Of a stretch of 64,000 bases of DNA, positions 33,966 through 43,891 are shown in pieces; position 1 is the stretch's first letter; each line of letters begins with the position of its first letter. Origin of the DNA: an uncultured Clostridia bacterium (GTDB lineage Bacteria; Bacillota; Clostridia; Lachnospirales; Lachnospiraceae); contig CAOKVX010000005.1 of assembly GCA_948472945.1 (NCBI GenBank), forward strand, positions 1 to 64,000, read 5' to 3'. Position numbers and translations under genes: made by a program. Under the pieces are notes generated by a model. The model was not told the DNA's origin. It did no database searches and was given only the letters and a program-made list of their open reading frames with translations.

Positions 33966-36900
33966 CTACTTAACCTTAATATTAACTGTCTTATTGACCT
34001 TTTTAATCTTTGCAGTTACCTTTACTTTTCCTTTTTTAAGACCTGTAAGCTTGCCTTTCTTAGTTATCTTGGCAATTTTCGGCTTATTAACAGACCATTT
34101 TACCTTTCCTTTGATTCCATAGCCCTTTGCCTTAAGCGTCACAGATTTTCCTTTTTTAACCGTTTTCTTTCCTGTTATCTTAACTTCAGGGTTTTTTACC
34201 TTTGCTGTTGTCTGGAGCGTAATTGAGTCGCCCGTTGACAGAGTTACAACAGCGGTAATCTTGGACTTGCCTTTCTTAACGCCCTTTATCTTTCCTGCCT
34301 TGCTTACTGTTGCAATCTTCTTCTTGGCAGACTTGTATGATACCGACTTAACAGATACAATTCCAGCCTGTAAAGCCTTCTCAAATGTGTCGTTGTAATT
34401 AATCTTAAGAGCCTTTGTGCTGCCCTTGTAAACGGTCACGGATGATGGAAGCTTAGTCTGCTTAAACGCCTCTACCGCCTGAGCCAGCGTAATCTGCTGC
34501 TGTATCGGAGGATTCGTAACTGTGCCTCCGTCGCCGCCAGACTGAATGTATTCACCCTTAACAATCGTAATATTGTAATCCCTGTTTGTCTCATGGTCTT
34601 CGCCGTATACTTTTGCGTTAATAACGGTCGTGTCCCCCGTAAGAATGCCGGTCTGCATCTTGGCGTCATTTACGAGCACACCGTTAATATAAAGAAGTCC
34701 ATACTGGTCTGCAATGTTAACCTTATATTTTGTCTTGATAGACGTCGTAGGAACATATATTTTATAGTTTGACCCGTCTGCCACGACAGTACCCTCATTG
34801 CTAGTAACACTGACTATCGACGCATTGTTGCTGTAGTTGACAGTCATGTAAAGACCGCCCACAAGCCTTGCACTGTCTGATGAGTTTGAACTCATGAATT
34901 TTACCGGAATAACGGTCTCAGTCTTTGCATTGCCCGCACTGTCTGTCACACTGATTTCCTTTATATTAGCAGCGGCTACATCAGACGGAATCGCAAAATA
35001 GCGCTGGAACAAATCATCTTTTCCGTCGTAGTCAAGAGTGTAATCGGCAATAACAGTGTCTCCCACAAGTATCATTATGGTTTTGCCGTTATCCTCTTTT
35101 GCAAACTGGCAGAGCAGTCTGTTAACCTTATCTTTGTTTACAATCATGTTGTACATGAAATATCCGCCGCTTGCCGCATGACGTGTACTTCCGCCCTTAT
35201 CGGAAGTAGATGCTACAGAATTCTCTTCCTTGAGCTGATGTATAGCGTCATTCTCGTACTGGCCATATCCCGGCTGTATCGAGTCAATCATACTCTTGCT
35301 GAATCTTGCCTCTTCCTTTTTAGCGAGAATCTCTTCAGGAGTCATCTCCTCCACCGAGCTCTCAAAGTACCAGTAAATTCCGTATCTCTCATCATTTAGC
35401 GTGTTGAAAGGAACAAACGTAAGACCGCCGTCAATATTCTCGTCAACGTCAGTTCCCGTAAGCTTAAACGTAGGCTCCTGCTGATTAGCGTCTTTTACCA
35501 AGTACGTATTAACCGACTCCATAAACTCACTGATTGACAAATCTTCCGTAATACTAATCGTCTCAGTGCCAAGAATCTGTTTGTTGGTAGTATTGTATCC
35601 TATATTAAGCTGAGCCTGCTCATTACCTACAACTTTAATATGAGGAGCAGTGAGGTTAGCGCCTGCCCATGTAGTCTTATCCATGAGGTCAGTGCCAAGC
35701 TTTGCAGCAAGTACAGTCGGTCCGTATTTGAATCCGAATACCGTGCTGTTGTCAGGAAGTCCGAACGCCCTTACCTCCATAGGATACTGTATAGAGAGGA
35801 CGTCTCCGTTTGACCAGCTGCGCTCAACCTTTATATATCCTGAAGATATTACGGCATTGTTTACCGGAGCATTATTTACTTTCACTACCGGTGTTCCCGC
35901 AATCCAGTCAGGCACCCTCAAATTAATTGCGGCCTGCGATGACTGAGCTCCTGTAAGTTCAATCTTAAATGTGGCCACATCCGACGTCAAAACATCCGAT
36001 TCCTGAGTTATCTTCATATTTGCTTCTTTCCAGTTAACTGTCGAAGCCACATACTGGTTTATAAAAAGATTTCTATCTTTCTTAAAGTAAATGCTGTCTC
36101 CCAGCTTTGTAAAATTCTCCATTCCGCTTCCGGTACAGCACCAGAACATATTTTTGTCAGGGTCTCCTTCGCTGAACGTCTTGAAGTACCCTGTAGCCAT
36201 AGGTGTAAAGTAGGTTGTCGAACCATCCTCCGGATTTACCGCGCCCATTATTGCGTTTCTGAGCGTATTCTCATAGTAGTCCGCATACTTTCTCTCACCG
36301 GTAATCTTATAGAGCTCCCTTGAGAGTTTAAGAAGATTGTATGCACAGCAGCTCTCATTGTTACACTGCGTTCTCGTATCATCCTGCTTACATCCGTCGC
36401 GGAAATGCTCCATATCGCTGACTCCACCCGTAATATACGCGTGCTCGTTGACTACTATATCAAAAAACTCTTTTGCATACTCAAAGTAAGCATAATCCTC
36501 GTCAGTTGCCTCTCCCATCTCCGAGAGAACCTCAAATCTCTTTATCGAGCCCACAAATTTCGGAATTGTTGTATTCGCATGGCGCGGCGAAAGCTTTGTG
36601 GTAGAACATATTGTTTTATACAGATCAGGGTCGTCAAATTTCTCTGCCGCAAGCCTGTGATGCTCGTTCTTTGTATATGAATACAATTCATACATGCAGT
36701 CGTTCATTCCGCCGTACTCCATACCCATAATTCGGCTTCTAACCTGTTTTGTCCACTTACTTGTACGCTCATATACCCACTCGCCAAGCGATGACGCAAC
36801 GTCGAGAGCCTCCTGATTTCCTGTAAATTTGTAAGTGTCTACCAGTCCCGCCATAATTTTGTGCATCGTATACCACGGAACCCACGTATTCTCTGTAATT

Positions 36901-38291
36901 CCGGATTCTACAAGGTCAAACTGTTTTTCAATATTATCTCTGTCCTTAACCTGTGCACCGAATATGAAGCCTGTTCCCACCATGTCCTGACATTCTTTCA
37001 GTCCGTGTATTATATCAGCAAGCTTCTCCTTTAACTCCTCGTCATTTGTGGCGCGTATAGCCTGTGCCACAGCGGTAAGGTAATGTCCGACACTATGTCC
37101 TGCAATAAGACTGTCTTCCCATCCCTTATATGTCTTTGCGCCTTTCGTATCAATTCCCGCCGTATCACGGAAACGATATAATATCCTGTCATTGTCAAAT
37201 CTTTTCAGGAAGTCAATATCTCCCTCCTGTGCAGAAAGATAATAATTGTCTGTTATAACTACATCTTCAAGGTCAAACTGATTTATATCACTCATATTAT
37301 TCTGTGCAAGAACTGTGAACTCATACGACTTCGTTATAGTCTGCTTTCCGTCGTTAACGCTTGCTGTAAGTACTACAACCTCATCACTGTTTCCCGCTTC
37401 AGGCCTTGTTACAACTCCATCAGTACCGAGTATGCTCTCGTTTGAGGAGGTCCAGCTTATGCTGCTTCCGTTGGCTCCTGTTACGGGAAGGCTGATATTA
37501 TCGTATACATACGGCGAGGCAAAATATATTGCCGCCGCGTCCTTTCTGGCATTTCCTTTCTCTGGTTTTTCTTCTTCGTTAATCTTTGATTTGTCAGATA
37601 TCTTTATATAGCATACATTGATCGCCTTATTCGCATCACCGGACGCCCTGAAGCTCACGGTCATGTCTCCGTCGGCTTCCATAGTGACAGTCTCTGTCTT
37701 TGCAGTTCCGGAAGTCAGCTTAGTTCCTTTTCCCGCATTAAAATCCGCCGTAGCGTCTTTTGAGTTAATTAAAAGTGTCGGCGACTGTGAACAGCTCCAC
37801 GGGTCCGCCGTATATACCTCTACGTTATATGTACCCGCAGCAACCTCGAACTTGTAATCAATAAATCTTACGTCTATACCATCCTCATACTGGTTCTTTG
37901 TGTATCTGTTGCTTAAAGTCTTAGAGCCTGCATCGGCATTTGCCGTGTTCTGTTCATACGGCCATGTGCTGTCAGTGAACACCCCTCCGCATGACGCGGA
38001 GCCGTTCTTTAGAGGCGTTGACACTTCATCTACAATCCCCCATTTGAAGCCCGTTGACTTGTCCTCGCCATATACCTGGTCAGTCACACTGTTGCGCGTG
38101 CCAAGCTGGTCGCCTTTACATACGGTATCGGTCACATAATCACCGGCGTCAACAAAGTACACTACCGATGCATCCTCACTCTCTATCTCATTTGCAGCGG
38201 CCTTAGTCACAACGCTGCCCAAAGGAGATAAAGAGCCTGCTGCCATTCCTGCGCATACAAGAACTGATACCAGCCTTTTAAATCTTCTCAT
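33966..38291 (-). CDS. Secreted GH127 beta-L-arabinofuranosidase with Ig-like domains
   Basis: Large exported enzyme of 1441 residues. A signal peptide (about 1-32) is followed by a carbohydrate-binding-like beta domain (40-235), an Ig-like module (about 245-330) and the GH127 (DUF1680) catalytic region (about 345-900). The Bifidobacterium HypBA1 site is kept: ESC near 646-648 and CC near 717-718 in FWCCTGSGMEN, supplying the zinc-bound Cys nucleophile and ligands. A DUF6805-like region and two C-terminal Big_2-like modules rich in Lys (KGKSKITAVV, KGKVKVTAKI) complete it. It should release beta-linked L-arabinofuranose from plant glycoproteins or arabinan outside the cell. AGGAGG precedes the ATG. 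Confidence 0.9.
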   Translation of the reverse strand: MRRFKRLVSVLVCAGMAAGSLSPLGSVVTKAAANEIESEDASVVYFVDAGDYVTDTVCKGDQLGTRNSVTDQVYGEDKSTGFKWGIVDEVSTPLKNGSASCGGVFTDSTWPYEQNTANADAGSKTLSNRYTKNQYEDGIDVRFIDYKFEVAAGTYNVEVYTADPWSCSQSPTLLINSKDATADFNAGKGTKLTSGTAKTETVTMEADGDMTVSFRASGDANKAINVCYIKISDKSKINEEEKPEKGNARKDAAAIYFASPYVYDNISLPVTGANGSSISWTSSNESILGTDGVVTRPEAGNSDEVVVLTASVNDGKQTITKSYEFTVLAQNNMSDINQFDLEDVVITDNYYLSAQEGDIDFLKRFDNDRILYRFRDTAGIDTKGAKTYKGWEDSLIAGHSVGHYLTAVAQAIRATNDEELKEKLADIIHGLKECQDMVGTGFIFGAQVKDRDNIEKQFDLVESGITENTWVPWYTMHKIMAGLVDTYKFTGNQEALDVASSLGEWVYERTSKWTKQVRSRIMGMEYGGMNDCMYELYSYTKNEHHRLAAEKFDDPDLYKTICSTTKLSPRHANTTIPKFVGSIKRFEVLSEMGEATDEDYAYFEYAKEFFDIVVNEHAYITGGVSDMEHFRDGCKQDDTRTQCNNESCCAYNLLKLSRELYKITGERKYADYYENTLRNAIMGAVNPEDGSTTYFTPMATGYFKTFSEGDPDKNMFWCCTGSGMENFTKLGDSIYFKKDRNLFINQYVASTVNWKEANMKITQESDVLTSDVATFKIELTGAQSSQAAINLRVPDWIAGTPVVKVNNAPVNNAVISSGYIKVERSWSNGDVLSIQYPMEVRAFGLPDNSTVFGFKYGPTVLAAKLGTDLMDKTTWAGANLTAPHIKVVGNEQAQLNIGYNTTNKQILGTETISITEDLSISEFMESVNTYLVKDANQQEPTFKLTGTDVDENIDGGLTFVPFNTLNDERYGIYWYFESSVEEMTPEEILAKKEEARFSKSMIDSIQPGYGQYENDAIHQLKEENSVASTSDKGGSTRHAASGGYFMYNMIVNKDKVNRLLCQFAKEDNGKTIMILVGDTVIADYTLDYDGKDDLFQRYFAIPSDVAAANIKEISVTDSAGNAKTETVIPVKFMSSNSSDSARLVGGLYMTVNYSNNASIVSVTSNEGTVVADGSNYKIYVPTTSIKTKYKVNIADQYGLLYINGVLVNDAKMQTGILTGDTTVINAKVYGEDHETNRDYNITIVKGEYIQSGGDGGTVTNPPIQQQITLAQAVEAFKQTKLPSSVTVYKGSTKALKINYNDTFEKALQAGIVSVKSVSYKSAKKKIATVSKAGKIKGVKKGKSKITAVVTLSTGDSITLQTTAKVKNPEVKITGKKTVKKGKSVTLKAKGYGIKGKVKWSVNKPKIAKITKKGKLTGLKKGKVKVTAKIKKVNKTVNIKVK

Positions 38292-38715
38292 TGAAACCCC
38301 TCCTAGTAATATATTTTCACCACACTCCCCGCAGCATATTTAATGCCGGAATATAAAATACAAAGATATCAATTCGCTGCCGGCTACACTTTATATGTAC
38401 GAAGAATTAATATAATCAAACTTTCAGCATATAGTTTAAATGTTTTAATATTATATCATTCATTACATTAAATATTTTAATTTAAAAATTTAAATAAGCG
38501 ATTATTAATATTAAAAAGCGATTATTTGACTCAACGAAGCACAACTCACACCGAGATCACTCACGTGTTCATATAGTGTTTCTTGCGAATCAAATAATCA
38601 CTTACACATATAACACTATAATTGCGAAGTTTGAGTTATTATATATAATATCTCACAATTATATGTCACAGTAAAGGCTGTAAAGTATATAATAGGTGTC
38701 AAAAAGATAGAAAAC
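38292..38715. other. Intergenic region with nested inverted repeats
   Basis: Of about 420 bases. AAGCGATTATT occurs twice in direct order near 38496-38528. GATTATTTGA (about 38521-38530) and TCAAATAATC (about 38598-38607) are complements, and TATAGTGTT / AACACTATA form a second dyad inside and beyond it. Together they give an extended imperfect palindrome of over 100 bases upstream of the GH127 gene. No gene was recognised. Confidence 0.45.
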
Positions 38716-40890
38716 CTATCCTTGCATCTCCAACTGGGCCATAACAAGATTATAATATATTCCTTTCTTTTCAATCAACTCCGCATGCGATCCCACCTCC
38801 GCTATACTGTGACCGTCTATGACTATTAGGCGGTCTGCGTTCTGAAGCGTAGAAAGTCTGTGCGCTATCGCAAACGTCGTCCTTCCGTCAGTAAGGTTAT
38901 CTATAGCTTTCTGTATCATAAACTCACTTTCAGTATCAAGGCTTGCCGTTGCCTCGTCAAGTATGAGAATTTTCGGATTGTTGAGTATAGCGCGCGCAAT
39001 AGCAATACGCTGCCTCTCTCCCCCGGAAAGATTATGTCCTTTCTCTCCAACATATGTGTTATAACCGTCAGGTGTGCATGAGATAAAATCATGCGCATTT
39101 GCAAGCTTTGCGGCCCTGATAACCTCCTCGTATGTGGCGTCCGGCCTTGAAAAACGAATATTTTCCAATATCGTCCCCGAGAAAAGAAAAGTTTCCTGCA
39201 AAACAACGCCAAGCTGCGAGTGATATTTCACAGGCTCAATATTTTTAATGTCGTGACCGTCGATGAGAACCTGCCCGTCGTCCACCTCGTAAAGGCGCAT
39301 GATAAGATTTATAAGCGTAGACTTTCCGGTACCTGACGCGCCGACAATTCCTATCATCTCCCCCCTGTTAATCTTAAGGTTCAAATCCCATAATACAGGC
39401 TCGTATGACTTGTATCCGAATGTGGCATGGCTGAAATCAATCTCGCCGTCAATATCATGGTCTATGTAATCACGGTCTTCACCGACAACCTGCTGTACCA
39501 TAATATCATTTATTCTCTCAAGACTGCTTATAAGGTTAGTAAGGTCCCTTGGCATCATCGTCATCCAGTCAAGATACTGGTATAAAAGCTGTGTATATGT
39601 GACAAACTGTATAAGTTCGCCGACAGTCATTTCGCCTCCGATAACATCAAGTCCTCCTATATATATGACAAGAAATACTCCTGCCCCAACGACAAATCTT
39701 ACTATAGGCATAAATACGGCCCAGAATACTTCATTTCTTGTCTGTACCTTACAGTATACTTCAGTAAGATGATTAAACTTCTCCTCCTCCGTAGTCTCCT
39801 TACCGTATGATTTTACAACGCGCATTCCTGATATTACGTCCTGCAGGCTGCTGTTGACGTCATCATCTTTTTTGTACTGAAGGTGAAACCTTCTATGTAT
39901 ATTTTTCCTGAACGCATATGTAATAAGCACCACTACCGGAACAAATATAAACGCTAGCAGAGCGAGCCTGACATTGAGTATAAGCATAAATATTACATCG
40001 CACACAAATATAAAACATACGGTGAACATATTACAAAAGGTTCTCTCCATAAAGTCCCTTATCTTTACAGTGTCATGTACAACCCTGTTCATCAGCTCTC
40101 CCGGACGCCTTTCATTTATGAACGAGAGAGACAACATCTGCAGCTTCACAAAAAGCTGTTCCCTCATATCTTTTGCAATAGTTGCCCCAAGCACCGTACT
40201 GTAATAGCTTTTAAGTACATTAACAATTACTATTCCAATGCTGAGAATAAACATTATTGCCAGACAAATAAGCGCCGTACTCAATTTTCCGTGGCCGTTA
40301 GTGAGTACCTTGTCCACAAGATGCTTTTGTACTTCAGGGTTAAGCAGTGTAATCACCGCAGCCAGTATCATAAGTACGGATATTCCGGCTATCCTCTTTT
40401 TGTACGGCTTTATTATCCTTATAAAATTCCTTGCAAATCCGCCCGTATTTGAACAGTGCGGACACTCTTTCATTCCCGGTATGGCGCGCCCGCAGTGGGG
40501 ACATGTCGTTTCGTACTCGCTACTTGAAACCTCCTCACATCTCCCGGAAATAAGAATATTTATTCCCCTGGCCACGTACGCAAATCTTGAAAGATGTTTT
40601 GCCGAATATTGAATAAGCCTTATTTCAGCGCCGCCTTTTTTAACGACAAGTATTCCACAGTTGACCTGCGTCTCGGTCGATACCTTTTCACAGTCGGAAA
40701 TCTTTATAATCTCTGTACATTTTCTTTCCGAAATAACCCATATATTTTTAGTAGAAACGACAAGATATGAATCGGAAACCCATTTTCCTTGTGAATCCAC
40801 ATCGTAAGGCACCGCATAATAGATTTTTTCATCATCCGCCAAATCAATACACTCAAGTATATCCTTAGGCAAATCATATTTTAGCTGCAT
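38716..40890 (-). CDS. ABC exporter (TM-NBD) with N-terminal PH-like and zinc-ribbon parts
   Basis: Protein of 724 residues. An unusual N-terminal region (about 1-110) reads like a PH/GRAM beta domain, followed by a zinc ribbon CPHCG...CPHC (about 127-148), six membrane helices (about 160-440) and a nucleotide-binding domain with Walker A GASGTGKST, signature LSGGERQRIAIARAI, Walker B ILILDEATASLD and the H-loop AHRLS. It resembles lipid/peptide exporters but the N-terminal fusion is not standard. The ATG with GGAGGAATTTTT upstream is chosen at 40890. With the DUF1854 gene and a second exporter it forms one operon, probably as a heterodimer. Confidence 0.88.
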   Translation of the reverse strand: MQLKYDLPKDILECIDLADDEKIYYAVPYDVDSQGKWVSDSYLVVSTKNIWVISERKCTEIIKISDCEKVSTETQVNCGILVVKKGGAEIRLIQYSAKHLSRFAYVARGINILISGRCEEVSSSEYETTCPHCGRAIPGMKECPHCSNTGGFARNFIRIIKPYKKRIAGISVLMILAAVITLLNPEVQKHLVDKVLTNGHGKLSTALICLAIMFILSIGIVIVNVLKSYYSTVLGATIAKDMREQLFVKLQMLSLSFINERRPGELMNRVVHDTVKIRDFMERTFCNMFTVCFIFVCDVIFMLILNVRLALLAFIFVPVVVLITYAFRKNIHRRFHLQYKKDDDVNSSLQDVISGMRVVKSYGKETTEEEKFNHLTEVYCKVQTRNEVFWAVFMPIVRFVVGAGVFLVIYIGGLDVIGGEMTVGELIQFVTYTQLLYQYLDWMTMMPRDLTNLISSLERINDIMVQQVVGEDRDYIDHDIDGEIDFSHATFGYKSYEPVLWDLNLKINRGEMIGIVGASGTGKSTLINLIMRLYEVDDGQVLIDGHDIKNIEPVKYHSQLGVVLQETFLFSGTILENIRFSRPDATYEEVIRAAKLANAHDFISCTPDGYNTYVGEKGHNLSGGERQRIAIARAILNNPKILILDEATASLDTESEFMIQKAIDNLTDGRTTFAIAHRLSTLQNADRLIVIDGHSIAEVGSHAELIEKKGIYYNLVMAQLEMQG

Positions 40891-40978
40891 AAAAATTCCT
40901 CCGTTAAAATCCATCAAGGCTTACAGCGAAATATGGTTAATTCATATGGTTAATTCCCTATAAGCATTAATAATGACA

Positions 40979-41524
40979 CTATAAGAACAAATCAAGCTTT
41001 CTCTGCTCTTTGTTGGTCAGCTGCAGTACATCAGGTATCTCAAACCGGTTCTCGTCAAGGTCTGTTATTAACAGCCTCGTGTCAGAGAGACGCACGACTG
41101 CATTTGCACCCATATTAATTGTAAACCTGCATTCCCCCCTGTCGGTCATAACATGAAAATATGCATAACCATACTCGTCCTTTATGTCTATTACTTTTGT
41201 AATCACAGGTGTAAAGTAATGTAGATTAAGCTGCTGTCTTATAATTGCCGCCGCCTCTGCAGTTACATCTTTAATATTTTTAATAACGCCTATCTCTTTG
41301 CTGTGTTCCTCCGCGGTACGCACAGATATGTATTCATCAGGGCTGCTGAACGGAAACAGCCTGATTACTCGAACTCTCTCCCACTCATTTCCATTATGTC
41401 TCATTCCCACAAAACCGCCGTCGCTCACAAAAAACTCGGCGTTTTTTTTACTAAGGAAATTAAGCTCTGTCATTGCCTTTGCCTGTTCTTCCATCACATT
41501 TATATCAAAATCTTTATTTTCCAT
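40979..41524 (-). CDS. DUF1854 protein between two ABC exporter genes
   Basis: Soluble protein of 181 residues with the DUF1854 pattern: VRVIRLFPFSSPDEYISVRT, KEIGVIKNI, a LNLHYFTPVITKV block, FHVMTDRGECRFTI and LLITDLDENRFEIPD. NCBI uses a family label linking DUF1854 and such transporters to cyanophycin metabolism in proteobacteria, but no cyanophycin gene is present here. The ATG at 41524 has AGGAGG 6 bases ahead; a GTG one codon earlier is less likely. It lies between the two exporter genes with short gaps (15 and about 88 bases), suggesting it is a cytoplasmic partner of the exporter. Confidence 0.8.
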   Translation of the reverse strand: MENKDFDINVMEEQAKAMTELNFLSKKNAEFFVSDGGFVGMRHNGNEWERVRVIRLFPFSSPDEYISVRTAEEHSKEIGVIKNIKDVTAEAAAIIRQQLNLHYFTPVITKVIDIKDEYGYAYFHVMTDRGECRFTINMGANAVVRLSDTRLLITDLDENRFEIPDVLQLTNKEQRKLDLFL

Positions 41525-41539
41525 CACAATCCTCCTAAC

Positions 41540-43891
41540 TTACTCAAGACCCCTGAGCGCCAAAGCCTGAACCTGAAGTTCCATAAGCGTATAATATGTT
41601 CCCTTGAGCTTCATCAGCTCCTCGGCCGTTCCCTCCTCGGTAATTCTTCCGCCGTCGATAACGACAAGTCTGTCCGCATCTCGAAGAGTTGAAAGCCTGT
41701 GTGCTATTGAGATTGTCGTCCTTCCCTGAATCAGGAAATTGATTGACTCCTGTATAGCTTTCTCCGTCGCGGTATCAACGCTCGCCGTCGCCTCGTCCAG
41801 TATAAGAATCTTAGGGTTGGCAAGTATTGCCCTCGCAATAGATATTCTCTGCTTCTCACCGCCCGAAAGGTCTTTGCCCGAAGCGCCAATAACCGTATCA
41901 TATCCGTCGGGCATTTTACTGATGAACTCATGCGCGCTCGCAAGGATTGCCGCGCGCACAACATCATCCTTTGTAGCGTCGGCGTTTGCATAAGCTATAT
42001 TCTCGGCGACGGTTCCCATAAATATATATGTATCCTGAGAAACCATCGCAACATTTCTTCTCAAATCATTAAAAGCGATATCTTTTACATTTATTCCGTC
42101 TATGTATATGCTGCCCTCGTTAGCGTCATACAGCCTCGAGATAAGATTGACAAGCGTCGTCTTCCCTGCTCCGGAACGCCCGACAATGCCTAGCATCTCG
42201 CCTTCTTTTACATTAAGGCTTATTTCTTTAAGAACCGGGGTGTTTGCGTCATATCCAAATGTCACGTTGTCAAGCTTTATATCCCCTCTCGGATTATCAA
42301 GTCTTACCGGATTATCCGCCTCCGAAATTTCAGGCACGGCATCCATTATCTCAAACATCCTCTGGGCCGAATTGATGCTGTCGGTCCACATATGAAATAC
42401 CCTCGCAAAGAAATTCATTGGGCCGTTTAGCTGTCCCACATAACCGACAAATGTTATCAGCACTCCAAGTTCGATATCATGTGTCTTTAGTATCATAAAC
42501 ACGCCTATTATCCAAACCCAAATATTAGAGATTTCCTGCACAAAGTTGTACAAAATCGTAAATCTGTTATTGTATTTCACTATTTGAATTTCGGCGTTGC
42601 GAAGTCTGTTGTTCGGCTTGCCAAATCTGACTACCTCCTCGTCCTGCTGTCCGAACGCCTTAACTACGCGCGCTCCGGTAAGATTATCGTTAACCTTGCT
42701 GTTTACGGACCTCTCAGCGCGGTGCCTCCTTCCAAACAGGCTCCATAATTTTGGCTTTAGCTTATAGCTTATAATTCCGAGCAGCGGAAGAAGTATACAT
42801 GACACGAGCGCCATTCTCCAGTCGAGCTTGAACATTACGGCAAACGTAGTGATGATTGTCAGCGAATGTACAAATATATAAGGGAATCCGTCAAGGTAAA
42901 ACTGCGTCACCCTTTCTGCGTCGCTGAGCACCCTTGTCATAAGGCTTCCGGTCTGCTTGCTTGTAAAAAAGTTAATTGAAAGCTTTCCCATTGATGAAAA
43001 TACATCCTTTTTCATATCGCGGACAACTTTTGCAACAATCTGCGCCGTAAGCGTTCCCATAATTAGTGATATGGTCTGTTGTATAACCTTAGCCGCAAGC
43101 ATTACCCCTACGAGCGCAAGGATAGCCGCTCCATATCTTCCCGCAAGTCCAAACTTTGCAAGAAAAACATCGTCCGCCGCAAGAACCTTGTCATATAGCA
43201 CGGAACCGCTTAAATACGGCCATATAAGCCCAATCCCCGCAGATGCAAAATAACACACAAACAGTGTGAAAAATCTGTATTTGTATTTCAAAAAATATTT
43301 CAGGGTTCTCACGAAGACCGAACGCTTATTCATACATTTCGGGCATATTTTTCTCTCAGGGTCAGGGTACATTGTACCGCACACCGGACAATATTTCTCA
43401 CTCTCGTCGATATCTTCCTCATGCTGCTTCTCATCCTCAAGCGCATCAGGTTCGTTCTTAGCTTTCCTGAAGTCCTTTATGAACGTATTCATCTGCTCAA
43501 TGCACGTATTTGTAAAGGCGCAAAGACGTGTGACAACGCCGCGGTACGTAACGTACACATAGTTTGTCGCTATCATCCTCTCAAGCCTTATATGCGCGGC
43601 ATCCTCAAGCCTGTATAGCTTTATTTTATATTCAGCCACGCATTCCGCCACCTCATCTTCCTTTACCTTAGTTCCACGGAAAAGCATAACCATATCATCA
43701 AGGGACTCACTCTCAATAACGGCAACAAACTCCTTGGTAAGTAAAATAAATCCCTTAATGTACCTGCCCGCAAATGACAAATCAATAGCGCATGCACTTA
43801 AAATATCTTCTTTTTCAATTCCATTTTCCCTAATCAGCCGGACGGCATTTTCCGGAATCTGCACATTAACCATTCTCTTTTTATACCTCAT
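41540..43891 (-). CDS. ABC exporter (TM-NBD) with N-terminal sensory-like and zinc-ribbon parts
   Basis: First gene of the exporter operon, 783 residues. The N-terminal 160 residues are a beta-rich, PH-like region as in the sister protein, followed by an acidic linker and a zinc ribbon CPVCG...CPKC (about 168-188). Then come six membrane helices (about 200-490) and an ATPase domain with Walker A GRSGAGKTT, signature LSGGEKQRISIARAI, and ILILDEATASVD. Gene order with DUF1854 and a second half-transporter suggests a heterodimeric exporter. The ATG at 43891 lacks a clear ribosome binding site; an ATG six codons later is an alternative. Confidence 0.88.
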   Translation of the reverse strand: MRYKKRMVNVQIPENAVRLIRENGIEKEDILSACAIDLSFAGRYIKGFILLTKEFVAVIESESLDDMVMLFRGTKVKEDEVAECVAEYKIKLYRLEDAAHIRLERMIATNYVYVTYRGVVTRLCAFTNTCIEQMNTFIKDFRKAKNEPDALEDEKQHEEDIDESEKYCPVCGTMYPDPERKICPKCMNKRSVFVRTLKYFLKYKYRFFTLFVCYFASAGIGLIWPYLSGSVLYDKVLAADDVFLAKFGLAGRYGAAILALVGVMLAAKVIQQTISLIMGTLTAQIVAKVVRDMKKDVFSSMGKLSINFFTSKQTGSLMTRVLSDAERVTQFYLDGFPYIFVHSLTIITTFAVMFKLDWRMALVSCILLPLLGIISYKLKPKLWSLFGRRHRAERSVNSKVNDNLTGARVVKAFGQQDEEVVRFGKPNNRLRNAEIQIVKYNNRFTILYNFVQEISNIWVWIIGVFMILKTHDIELGVLITFVGYVGQLNGPMNFFARVFHMWTDSINSAQRMFEIMDAVPEISEADNPVRLDNPRGDIKLDNVTFGYDANTPVLKEISLNVKEGEMLGIVGRSGAGKTTLVNLISRLYDANEGSIYIDGINVKDIAFNDLRRNVAMVSQDTYIFMGTVAENIAYANADATKDDVVRAAILASAHEFISKMPDGYDTVIGASGKDLSGGEKQRISIARAILANPKILILDEATASVDTATEKAIQESINFLIQGRTTISIAHRLSTLRDADRLVVIDGGRITEEGTAEELMKLKGTYYTLMELQVQALALRGLE

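Noticed and set aside
38716-43891. Cyanophycin locus suggested by the DUF1854 family label
   Set aside because: No cyanophycin synthetase or cyanophycinase is present in the window; the label alone is not evidence.
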